A model generated the notes under the pieces. It ran no database searches, was not told where the DNA came from, and worked only from the letters and a program-made list of their open reading frames with translations. Shown here one piece after another: positions 1 to 8,100 of a DNA stretch of 11,041 nucleotides (position 1 is its first letter; each line of letters opens with the position of its first letter). The translations under genes were made by a program, and so were the position numbers. The DNA comes from Phoronis pallida (lineage: Eukaryota > Phoronida > Phoronidae), in NCBI GenBank assembly GCA_028565715.1, contig JAOXYC010218128.1, forward strand, positions 1 to 11,041. The letters run 5' to 3'.

Positions 1-238
1 TGAAGAGATTTCACTGTTATTTGTTTTTACGACTTTAATAGTGGTGGATAAAGTGCAATCATCTTTAGAAGTGAAGCGACTTAATATAAACATGGAAGGC
101 AATTGGATGATAGTTTTGTATGCTGCAAAGAAAACAACTTCAATAGCAGTTATTATTTAAAGAGTTTTCTCTGTCCACTTTTAAAAATTCTCAACAAATT
201 TGAATTAAAATTCCATCATCAGCAGCATGTTTTCAGCA
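1..238. other. Intergenic AT-rich stretch
   Basis: I see no reading frame with protein-like composition, no credible splice-site pair and no repeat structure here. It is ordinary AT-rich spacer DNA ahead of the TTGCGGCAA repeat. Confidence 0.5.
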
Positions 239-455
239 ACAGTGCGGTATGTTTGCGGCAATGTGCAAATTAAGTTTCGGGCAAATTTGCTGCCAACTTG
301 CCACCGCGCAACTGACTTCATGGTAAAAGTTCGCTGCAAACTTGCCGCAATTGAAGCTTCTCATGGCTGATGTTTGCGATTTGTTCGTTTCAATGTTCGC
401 AGCAATTTACCTCATGCTTGTGGTAAGATTGCGGCAAATAATCGTAAAGGTTTTT
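239..455. repeat. TTGCGGCAA-word repeat, probably a MITE fragment
   Basis: The nonamer TTGCGGCAA occurs near 252 and 429 and in inverted form (TTGCCGCAA) at 342-350. Related words such as GCAAATTTGC and GCTGCAAACTTGC lie between them. Both orientations of one short word packed into about 200 bases suggest a small interspersed or palindromic element rather than a gene. Reading frames crossing it have no protein-like composition. The ends are not defined. Confidence 0.4.
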
Positions 456-659
456 TTTGTAAAGGGCAGTCCGTCACTGCTTACTCTGCTAAGCACCAAT
501 TTTATTTCGTGAATTTTAACAAAACTCCAAATGGTCGTGTTCGAATGTGGTTCTGTATTTCGAGTTATACAAAGATGTGGAATTAATATCAATACTAGTA
601 CTACCATTAATTTGTTTCTCAAAAGTGATGGAATTCGTATACATCGGTAGTACATCCTC

Positions 660-985
660 AGTAAGCTATGGAGCCACGATGGGTCTATGACGGGTTCACG
701 ACAAGAATTTTGACACGTCCCGTGATCATCGTACGATAATCGCACGACCGTGGTGCGATTTTTTGGTTCATCGGCGACGGTCGTGCGATAAAAAATCTGT
801 CGGGGCGATAAATTCATCCAACCCATTTTATCCTCACGACAAATCTGTCGTGACCTCGTCGTAGACCTGTGGTGAGTTCATTGTGACCACACACGTTTTT
901 CATCGTCCGACGGTCCCACGACGGCCCCCGACGAAGTAAAAAGTTCATCGTACGACAGATCTGTCGTGAGCTCCATTGTGACCAT
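660..985. repeat. CpG-rich palindromic interspersed element
   Basis: This block is visibly richer in CG than its surroundings and is built from inverted repeats. A perfect 13-bp pair starts ATCGCACGACCGT at 739-751 and returns inverted at 777-789. ACGACAGATCTGTCGT at 952-967 is a perfect 16-bp palindrome, and 835-852 is a near copy of it. Both of these are followed by GTGAG(T/C)TC(C)ATTGTGACCA (near 871 and 966), so a unit is also directly repeated. A non-autonomous foldback/MITE-type element is the likeliest reading. I found no clear target-site duplication. The minus-strand reading frame that crosses it is not a gene. Confidence 0.65.
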
Positions 986-1526
986 AGCTTTTAATGAGCT
1001 TGTTCATGGAATATGAACGGACGGAAATAGAATCTATAAACTGTCAAAAAATCTTGTCTTTCAACAAGTTTTGTATTACTGAAAAGTGATGAAAATATAT
1101 GACGACCTAAGTTAGATTGGGCATAATGCAATTCACGCATGCCACACACAATTGCGGTAGGATTTTCTTTGGTGTTTCCCGGTCGAAAATTTCGTACCTT
1201 CTTCGTTTCAAATAGACTCAAATTAATTCCCCACCCACACTCCGGTGGTACTATACATAATACATGTTGTGTTCGCCAATTGTTTTATTTCTTACAAGGT
1301 TTTATCAACAAAAATGGTAATTTTGTCTTAACATTAATAATATCTCTCGTTTGCTAACAGACTTTTATGTGATGTGGACAAGGACGTTACGGTTACATTC
1401 GACACAGAGGTCAAATCTGATGATGTTTTTTCGCTCAGACTTATTAGAGTTTTTTTCTGAGTAAATACTCCAAAACTCTCAAAATTTCACAAATTGTAAT
1501 GTATAGTATAGGCAGCAATGGTGTCT
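986..1526. other. Non-coding spacer with a small hairpin
   Basis: No convincing exon on either strand. The one structure is a short foldback at 1446-1479, with AGAGTTTT paired to AAAACTCT and an inner GAGTA/TACTC. It may be a fragment of a repeat or part of a 3' UTR of the minus-strand gene. The evidence does not decide. Confidence 0.4.
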
Positions 1527-1630
1527 TTACAACAACATCCTTAGTGGCATGACCACATAAACAACTTGGACGTACAAACATGCGACTCGCTGACTTGGAG
1601 CTTTAGATGGCGTTTTGCTATAGCTAAGTT
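1527..1630 (-). CDS. Candidate terminal exon of the minus-strand ShKT gene
   Basis: On the minus strand a strong 3' splice site (pyrimidine-rich tract ending TTGCCTTTTCAG) precedes 1630. If the exon enters in phase 1, which is what the ShKT exon at 2079-2267 leaves, it stays open for 33 codons to a TAA at 1529-1527. The peptide begins ELSYSKTPSKAPSQ and ends in a hydrophobic stretch (VACLYVQVVYVVMPLRMLL), which could be a membrane-anchor-like tail. The support is phase agreement and the acceptor only. The frame is short, no AATAAA was found close downstream, and an intron retained to the left cannot be excluded. Treat as a hypothesis. Confidence 0.2.
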
Positions 1631-2078
1631 CTGAAAAGGCAAAATAAAAAAGATCGGTGTGTAATCTTCATCTAAAGGAGTTGGTTAAGAATATCGCAAA
1701 GTATAATTTCAAATTACACCTGAATCTCTCACGTTGAGCACTTTCAGCGGCATGCGCATAACATACATCGGGCGTTTTTGCCGTTTTGTTGTCAACAAAT
1801 GGGCACGTAAGGGCGAGCGCTCATAATGACACCTACAGCTGTAAACTGTAGAAAAGCACATCGCCCTAAATGTGCGCCAATAGAGTACAACCTCTTTTTT
1901 TCCGTTACTGTCTAGTCACGTGCAGTGTTATTATTGTTTTAATTTTACAAAATTTATAATATCAACAACTGTAACATTATTTTAAACAAAAATAATTGAC
2001 TTCATAGAAAGCCTTAAGGTATTGACATTCTTGAAAGTATTTACCCTATATGGACAGTCATTTTTAAGAAAAACTCAC
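1631..2078 (-). other. Probable intron of the minus-strand ShKT gene
   Basis: If the candidate terminal exon is right, this is the intron between it and the ShKT exon: GTGAGT at 2078-2073 to CAG at 1633-1631. A second possible minus-strand acceptor (TTTTCTACAG, exon start 1845) lies inside, with an open frame to about 1709, but nothing makes it look coding. No repeat was recognised. Confidence 0.3.
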
Positions 2079-2267
2079 CCTCAGGGCAATATCCGCATGA
2101 TCTTTCACATGCTTGCCAAAGTCGATTTGTTACGCCTGGTATGTGTTTAGGACATCGGTGACCGAAAGCTTCCTCAAAAGTTTTTATCAGCTTCGCACAC
2201 ACGCTAGAGGGATAGATGTCTTGACATGGCGGCGTCCACGGTTCATCCAAGCACACGAAAGGCGCCT
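2079..2267 (-). CDS. Internal exon encoding a ShKT-like cysteine-rich domain
   Basis: A 189-base exon (63 codons) on the minus strand, bounded by a CACAG acceptor (2268) and a strong donor G|GTGAGT (2078), phase 1 at both ends. The peptide begins APFVCLDEPW and ends ACERSCGYCPEG. Cysteine spacing is C-x8-C-x8-C-x14-C-x14-C-x3-C-x2-C. The C-x-D start and C-x3-[ST]C-x2-C end are the hallmarks of ShKT domains, which occur as small disulfide modules in many secreted and membrane proteins. There are seven cysteines rather than six, so one may be free or pair outside the module. The rest of the gene is not identified. Its 5' exons should lie between 2268 and about 4700, which would make it divergent from the main gene. 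The function of the whole protein is unknown. The acceptor has a weak pyrimidine tract. Confidence 0.72.
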
Positions 2268-2664
2268 CTGTGATATTAAAGACGGTGTCTTATAGGCCTA
2301 CTCTCTCTTCGTTGGACCAAATCTGGCGTCAAAATGCTAACCAAAAAGAAATGTTGTGTATGCGAGTCCTTTTTAACCAAATTAACTTGCATGATGCTAA
2401 TTAGACGAAACAAATGAGCCAACATTCTCCAATTGACCATACGCCTATATCCGGTACTCAAAGTTCATAACTTTGTAAAGCTATTTCTGACCCAAATAGA
2501 TCTCCCAATCCTATTGACCTTGAAACAGCCTGAAACCGGTAAATAATATGTACCTTTCAAAAAAGTAGGCAAAAAACGCCTACGCGTTAGACCCCATTTT
2601 GCCAAAACAATGGTACGCGAGACCAAGTATTATAGTCTGTTTTCTATGCAATTTACTGTGAGGG
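2268..2664. other. Non-coding stretch, probable intron of the minus-strand gene
   Basis: No exon-like open frame with matching splice sites was found on either strand. A minus-strand frame near 2276-2461 has a weak hydrophobic segment but no good donor and was not called. Confidence 0.4.
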
Positions 2665-2802
2665 AGTCGTGCTCGTAGCTCAGTGGTAAGTGTCCCGGCC
2701 TTTTAATAAAAAGGTCGTGGGTTCGCGCCCTGGGTTTGCATTGCACTGAGTGTTTTCTACTGCGCTATATAAGCACTGGGTATTAGTATTATTATTATTA
2801 TG
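2665..2802 (+). mobile_element. tRNA-derived SINE with GCGCTATATAAG tail
   Basis: The 5' part is tRNA-like: a consensus-type A box (TAGCTCAGTGG, 2676-2686) and a B box (GGTTCGCGCCC, 2720-2730), the internal RNA polymerase III promoter elements, at normal spacing. Between them GGCCTTTT and AAAAGGTC fold into an anticodon-arm-like hairpin. It is followed by a tRNA-unrelated section ending GCGCTATATAAG (2762-2773) and an ATT microsatellite (about 2780-2801), a layout typical of SINEs that borrow a LINE 3' end. The tail word recurs in introns 1 and 3 of the main gene. The cloverleaf is imperfect, so this is a retroposon and not a working tRNA gene. Confidence 0.8.
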
Positions 2803-3435
2803 TCCAACAAAGTGCTCAAATACAAAGTTTCTAGTTGATTCGCATTTTGACAGCGGACTTGAATCCCTCGAACCAACGCACACAGAGTAGTATGTTTTAA
2901 AAGTATACAAGCAATATGTGCAGACGTACCAGGTCATTTCAGTTCAACCCCGCTCGATCACATTTTTCGCATCTTAAGTTAGTCATTACAATACTTCCTA
3001 ACTGATAGCAGCAGGTAAAAAGTTAATTATCACTGATCAGTTCTTGATGGGATGTAATGACACCTTTTATTTGATAATTTTTAAATTGGAATCCAACAAA
3101 TACAGCTTATTACTTGTATATACCGAAACTATGTGGATTCGAGACCGACTCCAGTCGCGAATATTTTTTCAATGCAATTTGCTGTATGTGACTATATAAA
3201 AGGGTTACCAAGTATGATCATCAACACAAGTATTTTCATTACGTCAGCCTGTCTGTACCAATACATTGATCAAGGGCGCGTGATGCTCAGTCTATTTTTG
3301 TTGTTGGTAAAATTTGTTTTTCAGAAAAGTTTGGATAATTCACAAAGAATTTGTAGAGTAGTTTTTGGTTTTCCAATCAATGATGTCAAAGTGACGTCAG
3401 ATATTGTAACGTCATTTTTAAAATATTAAGCAGTT
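2803..3435. other. AT-rich stretch without recognised genes
   Basis: A 98-codon plus-strand frame (3133-3429) crosses this stretch, but its composition is not protein-like and there are no splice or start features to support it. I see no repeats here. Confidence 0.4.
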
Positions 3436-3680
3436 TTGAGTCAAATTTTGAATTCTTCATTGACGAAACCAGGGAGGGCCAAGGTGCCCCGGCCACTTCT
3501 TACATTAATAATTCCAAAAGCCTGCACCCCCTCGAGATTTGCACCCCTTGAAACTGTGCCCCCCCATCTTGTGAATCTCGAAGTCAAAAACGCTGAAGAT
3601 TGCACTAGTTTGTTTTATACTTTCAAAATTGTCGGGGGCAGCATACCCCCAACACCCAAAAAAGCAAGCATACTGTGACA
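3436..3680. repeat. C-run-rich block, possible old repeat
   Basis: Several short runs of C (GGTGCCCC, GCACCCCC, GCACCCC, GTGCCCCCC, ATACCCCC) are clustered here in an otherwise AT-rich background. Open frames on both strands arise from this composition. It looks like a degraded interspersed repeat. The family and ends are not recognised. Confidence 0.3.
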
Positions 3681-4133
3681 AGAATTCCCTTAAATATAAC
3701 AATTTTGGACACAAATCAAAGTAAGCATTCATGAAAAATTCGACTGTCGACTTGTAGCGTTGGAGGTCTTTATTAATAACCTCTCGTGTGTTTTAAAAAC
3801 CACCTTGTCATAATCATCAACATTGGTATAAAAGATTCACGACAGCAGCTTTGTTCTCAAATCTACGTTTTTGCATTTTCAAACCAAAAAAGGTTGGGCT
3901 ATTATATCTGTTGAACATTTCTAGAAAATAAAACATATTCAGTACGTTGGTAATACGAGTAAAGATACTGTCTCCTCGTTGGTGAGGATCTTAATAATCT
4001 ATAATTTATTCAGATTATATTGCAAACTAATTAAACATTTCTATGCATTTAACAAACAAAGAAACGTTAAAAATTTAATAAAAAACAACAACATTAACAT
4101 TTCTGATTTTAGAAAAATCAACGAGATATCATG
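3681..4133. other. AT-rich spacer
   Basis: Strongly AT-rich, with no open frame, hairpin or repeat that stands out. Confidence 0.4.
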
Positions 4134-4205
4134 CAGATTCATTTGCTAGTGCACGAGCTCGCCTACGTTAGGAGCTCCATGTGTTAGCAAATGTAATAAG
4201 ATCTG
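4134..4205 (+). other. Long imperfect stem-loop
   Basis: CATTTGCTA (4140-4148) pairs perfectly with TAGCAAATG (4185-4193), and GAGCTC (4155-4160) with GAGCTC (4172-4177). Between them G-U, C-G and A-U pairs continue the stem as RNA. An outer CAGAT (4134-4138) can pair with ATCTG (4201-4205). The loop is about 11 bases. Size and shape resemble a microRNA precursor, but a foldback-element remnant would look the same. There is no transcription evidence. Confidence 0.4.
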
Positions 4206-4700
4206 TTTAACTTTACTTATCAAAATAACGTTTTCGATAGAATGGAGGCTTGCCAAAAATTCTATTTGAATAAATAAAAGAAATAGTTCAAACGTTGATC
4301 ATTTCACATTTGTTTGTATCCATGATTAAAACTGAAAAGTAACGTCATGTGTTTATGTAGAAACATGCAGGTTACGATATACTGTAAAATGTACTATAAA
4401 TCACACAGCTAGAACTGTCAAATCATTGAATCGTATAAATGAGTATAGCAATAATTGAAAAGAATTGTACCAGTCACATGTCATAACGGATTATTCAAGA
4501 AAGTGCAACCTAAGTTTAAGGTGACAATCGGGCATTTATGCTCACAAGACCAGAACGTTGTAAAAATGATTTGATCGCAATTTCTATATTTCAAAGATGG
4601 GGGTGTTTATACTTTTATCAACACTTGTTTGAATGAAAGACCGTTGCCGAACTACACCAATATTGTAGCTTACTTGTAACCGCTAATATATTCCCGAGAG
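4206..4700. other. AT-rich upstream region of the main gene
   Basis: No exon or repeat was recognised. TATA-like words occur (CTATAAATC near 4394, GTATAAATG near 4433), but in such AT-rich DNA they are not evidence of a promoter. The transcription start of the main gene probably lies in or just after this stretch. Confidence 0.35.
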
Positions 4701-4737
4701 AGCGAAGGTAACAGTCCAACCGAACAAGGGGCAAAAG

Positions 4738-5025
4738 GTGAGTTTGAAATCAACATGTCAAGTACAATTACCGTAATAATACGTATGTTGTTGATCTGGG
4801 CTTTGGCCACGTATGTTGTTGTATCCGAATTTGGTGTGCATTGCTTATTTTCTTTTCTAAAATAGTCTAGCGAGTTTCGCCGACGTAGCAGGCACCACAG
4901 CCTTCACATACAATATTTTGCAGGAAAATTCAACAAAAAATGTTGTTGCGAAAACGCATATTTAGATTTTCCAAGGCGTTTCCGATATTGACATTAAGAC
5001 CATCGAATTTGCATTCTTTTTTTAG
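4738..5025 (+). other. Putative 5' UTR intron of the main gene
   Basis: AAAAG|GTGAGT at 4737/4738 is a full-consensus donor. GCATTCTTTTTTTAG at 5011-5025 is a strong acceptor with an unbroken T tract, 66 bases before the coding ATG. Spliced, they would join a non-coding first exon ending at 4737 to the signal-peptide exon. An in-frame TGA at 5056-5058 shows that this upstream sequence is not coding in that frame. Inferred from splice signals alone. Confidence 0.45.
4755..4865 (+). CDS. Short frame encoding a second signal-like leader
   Basis: ATG at 4755 opens 36 codons to TAG (4863-4865). The peptide starts MSSTITVIIRMLLIWALATY and continues VVVSEFG, much like a signal peptide, though an Arg interrupts the hydrophobic run. 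A donor-like G|GTGTGC at 4833/4834 would leave phase 1, exactly what exon 2 at 5595 needs, so it may be an alternative first exon. It could also be an upstream reading frame or chance. A 13-bp direct repeat (ACGTATGTTGTTG at 4781 and 4809) lies inside it. Confidence 0.27.
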   Translation: MSSTITVIIRMLLIWALATYVVVSEFGVHCLFSFLK

Positions 5026-5091
5026 GGATTGTATCATTGGCTAGTCAATCCAAATTGAATCACAAGTAAAGAGATAGTCCAAAGGCGTCAA

Positions 5092-5194
5092 ATGGAGTTC
5101 ATCACCAAAATAATCCTGCATTTAACGACAGGCCTATGGTGCGTTTCTTTGGTTATTGGTCAGAACATCCCACACGATGCACGAGGTGGCACAG
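5092..5194 (+). CDS. Exon 1: signal peptide
   Basis: 103 bases, ending ACAG|GTAATG in phase 1. It encodes MEFITK followed by the hydrophobic core IILHLTTGLWCVSLVIG and then QNIPHDARGGT. Cleavage is likely after Gly23 (VIG|QN). This sends the rest of the protein into the secretory pathway. The ATG has G at +4 and A at -1, an acceptable but not strong context. Confidence 0.82.
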
Positions 5195-8100
5195 GTAATG
5201 AATTCATTGACGTTTTTCATTTCATCTGTCAGTTCGATTTAACATAAATAATAGAAAAAAGTGTTGAGGAGCATGCGTTCTATATGTGTGCTCCGAAAAA
5301 AACGATATCGTTATAATTATTTTTATAACTGTATATTTCATTCATGCCTGTGTTTTAGATCTGTCAATATCTCTTATTATTTTAAACTCATTGTTTTAAT
5401 TTTTTTTTTAAAGTTGTTTTAATTTAATTTATTGTAAAGTGCTCAGTAATTGAGCACTATATAAGTAGTGAGAATAAATAAATAAATAAAAAAAATAATC
5501 ATCCGAATGATTTCTTTTAAAAATGGATAACTGCTAACAAAATCCTGTAACAATTGAAATACGAATTCAAATGTCATGATATTTTCTTTTGCAGGTAATT
5601 GCACAGGTGACAGTCCAGGGAAAATATATCCTTATTCCGACTTAACATGTCAAAATGTGACGGGCGTGGATTGCTACCAAGTTCCTACAGCAAGCTACTG
5701 TTGCGCCACTTGTGGTGCATTGGCAAACAGTAGTCTTCCAGGTAATTTGGTCACGTGGTCTTCGCCGCGAAGAAATTCTGATCAACAAATTAAATCACAT
5801 TGTTCACAAAATGTTTTTTTGAATTTTTCAAAAAATCTCTGGTCGGATAGAAATTTTGATTAAAATTTGTATCGTGTTGACAATATGTTTCTGTCACGAT
5901 CATCTTTGTGCCCTGTCTTCAATAGACATCAGTTTCAATCAAAATGACGAAATGTAGTCTGTGAATAGAAATCACTTTCTATCAAGTATACAACATGTTT
6001 CATTTTGTGCCATCATCTGCCTAGAAATAACTTTCTATAACAGGTATAATCTTTCTTTGTGCCATCTCTAAAAAAGAAATGAGGTTTCTGTAAAGTTGAC
6101 AACATATTGAAGTATTTTTGAGTCTTCTTTTGAAAAGACTTTTTTATGTCACATATGTCTCTAGGAAGTTCCTTTCAATAAGATAAACAATATGTTTCGC
6201 TGAAGCTATTTTGTGTCATCTCCTGAATAGAAATTACTACCTACCAGGTTGACATGTTTCGTAGAAACTTGTTTGTGAAATCTCAGAGTAGAAATCATTT
6301 TCTACCAGGTTGCGAGTATGGAGATAAACACAAATATTGTGCAGATTATACCGTGGACCCACATCCAACGATTTGCGATTCTCGGAATTACAGAGACCTT
6401 TGTTGTGACACGTGTTCAGTCGGTAAGTTGACGAAAATCATTTTTTTTACGGAGCTTTGCAAAAAAGTCGGCATTTTATGAACTATGACATGTAAAAACG
6501 TCTTATTTCTCCGTATCTGCCCATTATAATCTCTTGAGAATTTCTTAAATTTATAATTGAATGTTATTAAAGCCATACTAAACATTTCATAACAAATGAT
6601 ACATGTAACTCTGTTTTGACAGGACGACAATGATCAAAACAACTTTTCACGCACCAGACTTAATCAATTTGCTTCCGCTACCGGGAAATTAACATAACTA
6701 CCTTCGACCTGATGTCATAACTTGTTTTGAAATTTCCACAACTAACAAACAATATAAATCTACACATAAGGATGATCAGAATGTTAAAATATTCACTTTA
6801 GAAGTCTTCATGACGGGTAATAATATTGGGTATTGTAAAGCGGCTTTGCGTTTCGGCTGAGATATGAGCTTCCAAAAACCAAGGGTTGTACATTTTTTTG
6901 GAACGAAGGAAGATTTCCAACCCTTGATTTTTGGATGTGGCTCATATCTCGTAAACTAAGACTTACATGTATTTCAAAAATCTTAGACACCTTTTTAGAG
7001 TCCAATAACGTTAAAGATAAATTGGAAAATTCCATAGTCTTACGGTAAGCCAACTACTCAGAAAGGATCGCCCAATGTCTTATTTTGAAAAACACATATT
7101 TTACCTAAAAATGGCCCAATTTTCCAAGTCATCAATTTTTCTCAAAAAAACATTGTACACAAGTGATTTTAAGACCCCTGATGTATGTCTGAGTGTCACT
7201 GACAACGTTTTTGATATCACTGAATCCTTTTAAGAAGAAAGGCGCTATATAAGAAATGAGTATTATTAGTATTACTATTATTATTAAAATCCAGGGCAAT
7301 GTTGTTTTTGGCGTTCATGGCTCTGATATTGACAATTTTGACTGACATGTGACAACTTGTATTGAAACCGGCAATTTTGGTATAATGTTTACCAATCTCG
7401 ATGATACTTTGCAAACTAAACAGGAGAACATTAATGATGACCACAAAATAATTTGAATAAATTTGCATGCACCGTTGGTGAGAAAACGTCTTTGTGTAAA
7501 AAGTGTCTTACTTTTTCGGCGGGACACCCGATATAAGGATTTCTGAAGATTTTTATAAATGTGATTTATAACATCAAGTTCTTATCATCATAAACAGTTT
7601 CAACTATGTCAATTTCACTTGTGTGCAGCTATTAACTGTGGCAATTTAACGCAACCAACAAATGGTCAAGTCGGCTACACCGGAACGACCACTTTTGGTA
7701 ATGATGCAATTTACTCCTGTGACCAAGGTTTTCAAATCAGTGGGACAGCTAGAGTCAAGTGCCAACAGAATGCAGAGTGGGATTCCCATGATACACCAAC
7801 TTGTAAGTATATATATTGTACCATATTCTGTGTCCGCGAGTCGCGCAAGATTTTTATGCATCTGTGTCGTACTTGCTTTTAATTACATCATACTACTCAG
7901 TCATTTTGAACTAAACCTCTATCTGGTGGAAACCAGTGTCCCTACCAATTAACAAAAGATTGATCTGTTGTGTCCATGCTCTCGTTTTTGACATTAATTT
8001 TGAAAAGATATGTTCGTACAATAAATCATTGGAAAGCGTTACGGTAAACACTTTATCAACACCATTATTATGGCAAAGAGGGGGACACACGATGGTCCTA

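Noticed and set aside
407-826. 139-codon minus-strand frame
   Set aside because: It runs through the palindromic element and the TTGCGGCAA repeat, has mixed non-protein-like composition and no domain or splice support.
1709-1845. Alternative minus-strand exon after the ShKT exon
   Set aside because: A fair acceptor and an open phase-1 frame exist, but the peptide is basic without any module features and no poly(A) signal follows. The acceptor at 1631 is stronger.
2276-2461. Possible signal-peptide exon of the minus-strand gene
   Set aside because: Only a weak hydrophobic segment (MLAHLFRLISIM), and the nearest GT sites are poor donors in the wrong phase.
2671-2740. Functional tRNA gene in the SINE
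   Set aside because: Imperfect D stem, over-long symmetric anticodon hairpin, and fused to a retroposon tail.
3133-3429. 98-codon plus-strand frame
   Set aside because: AT-driven composition, no recognisable motif, no Kozak, splice or neighbour support.
3436-3732. Overlapping plus and minus frames in the C-run-rich block
   Set aside because: Both arise from the same biased repeat sequence. Neither has splice sites in a useful phase.
6254-6308. ATG at 6254 as a start for the exon 3 frame
   Set aside because: It lies in the intronic repeat. The splice acceptor at 6308 in phase 1 explains the frame without it.
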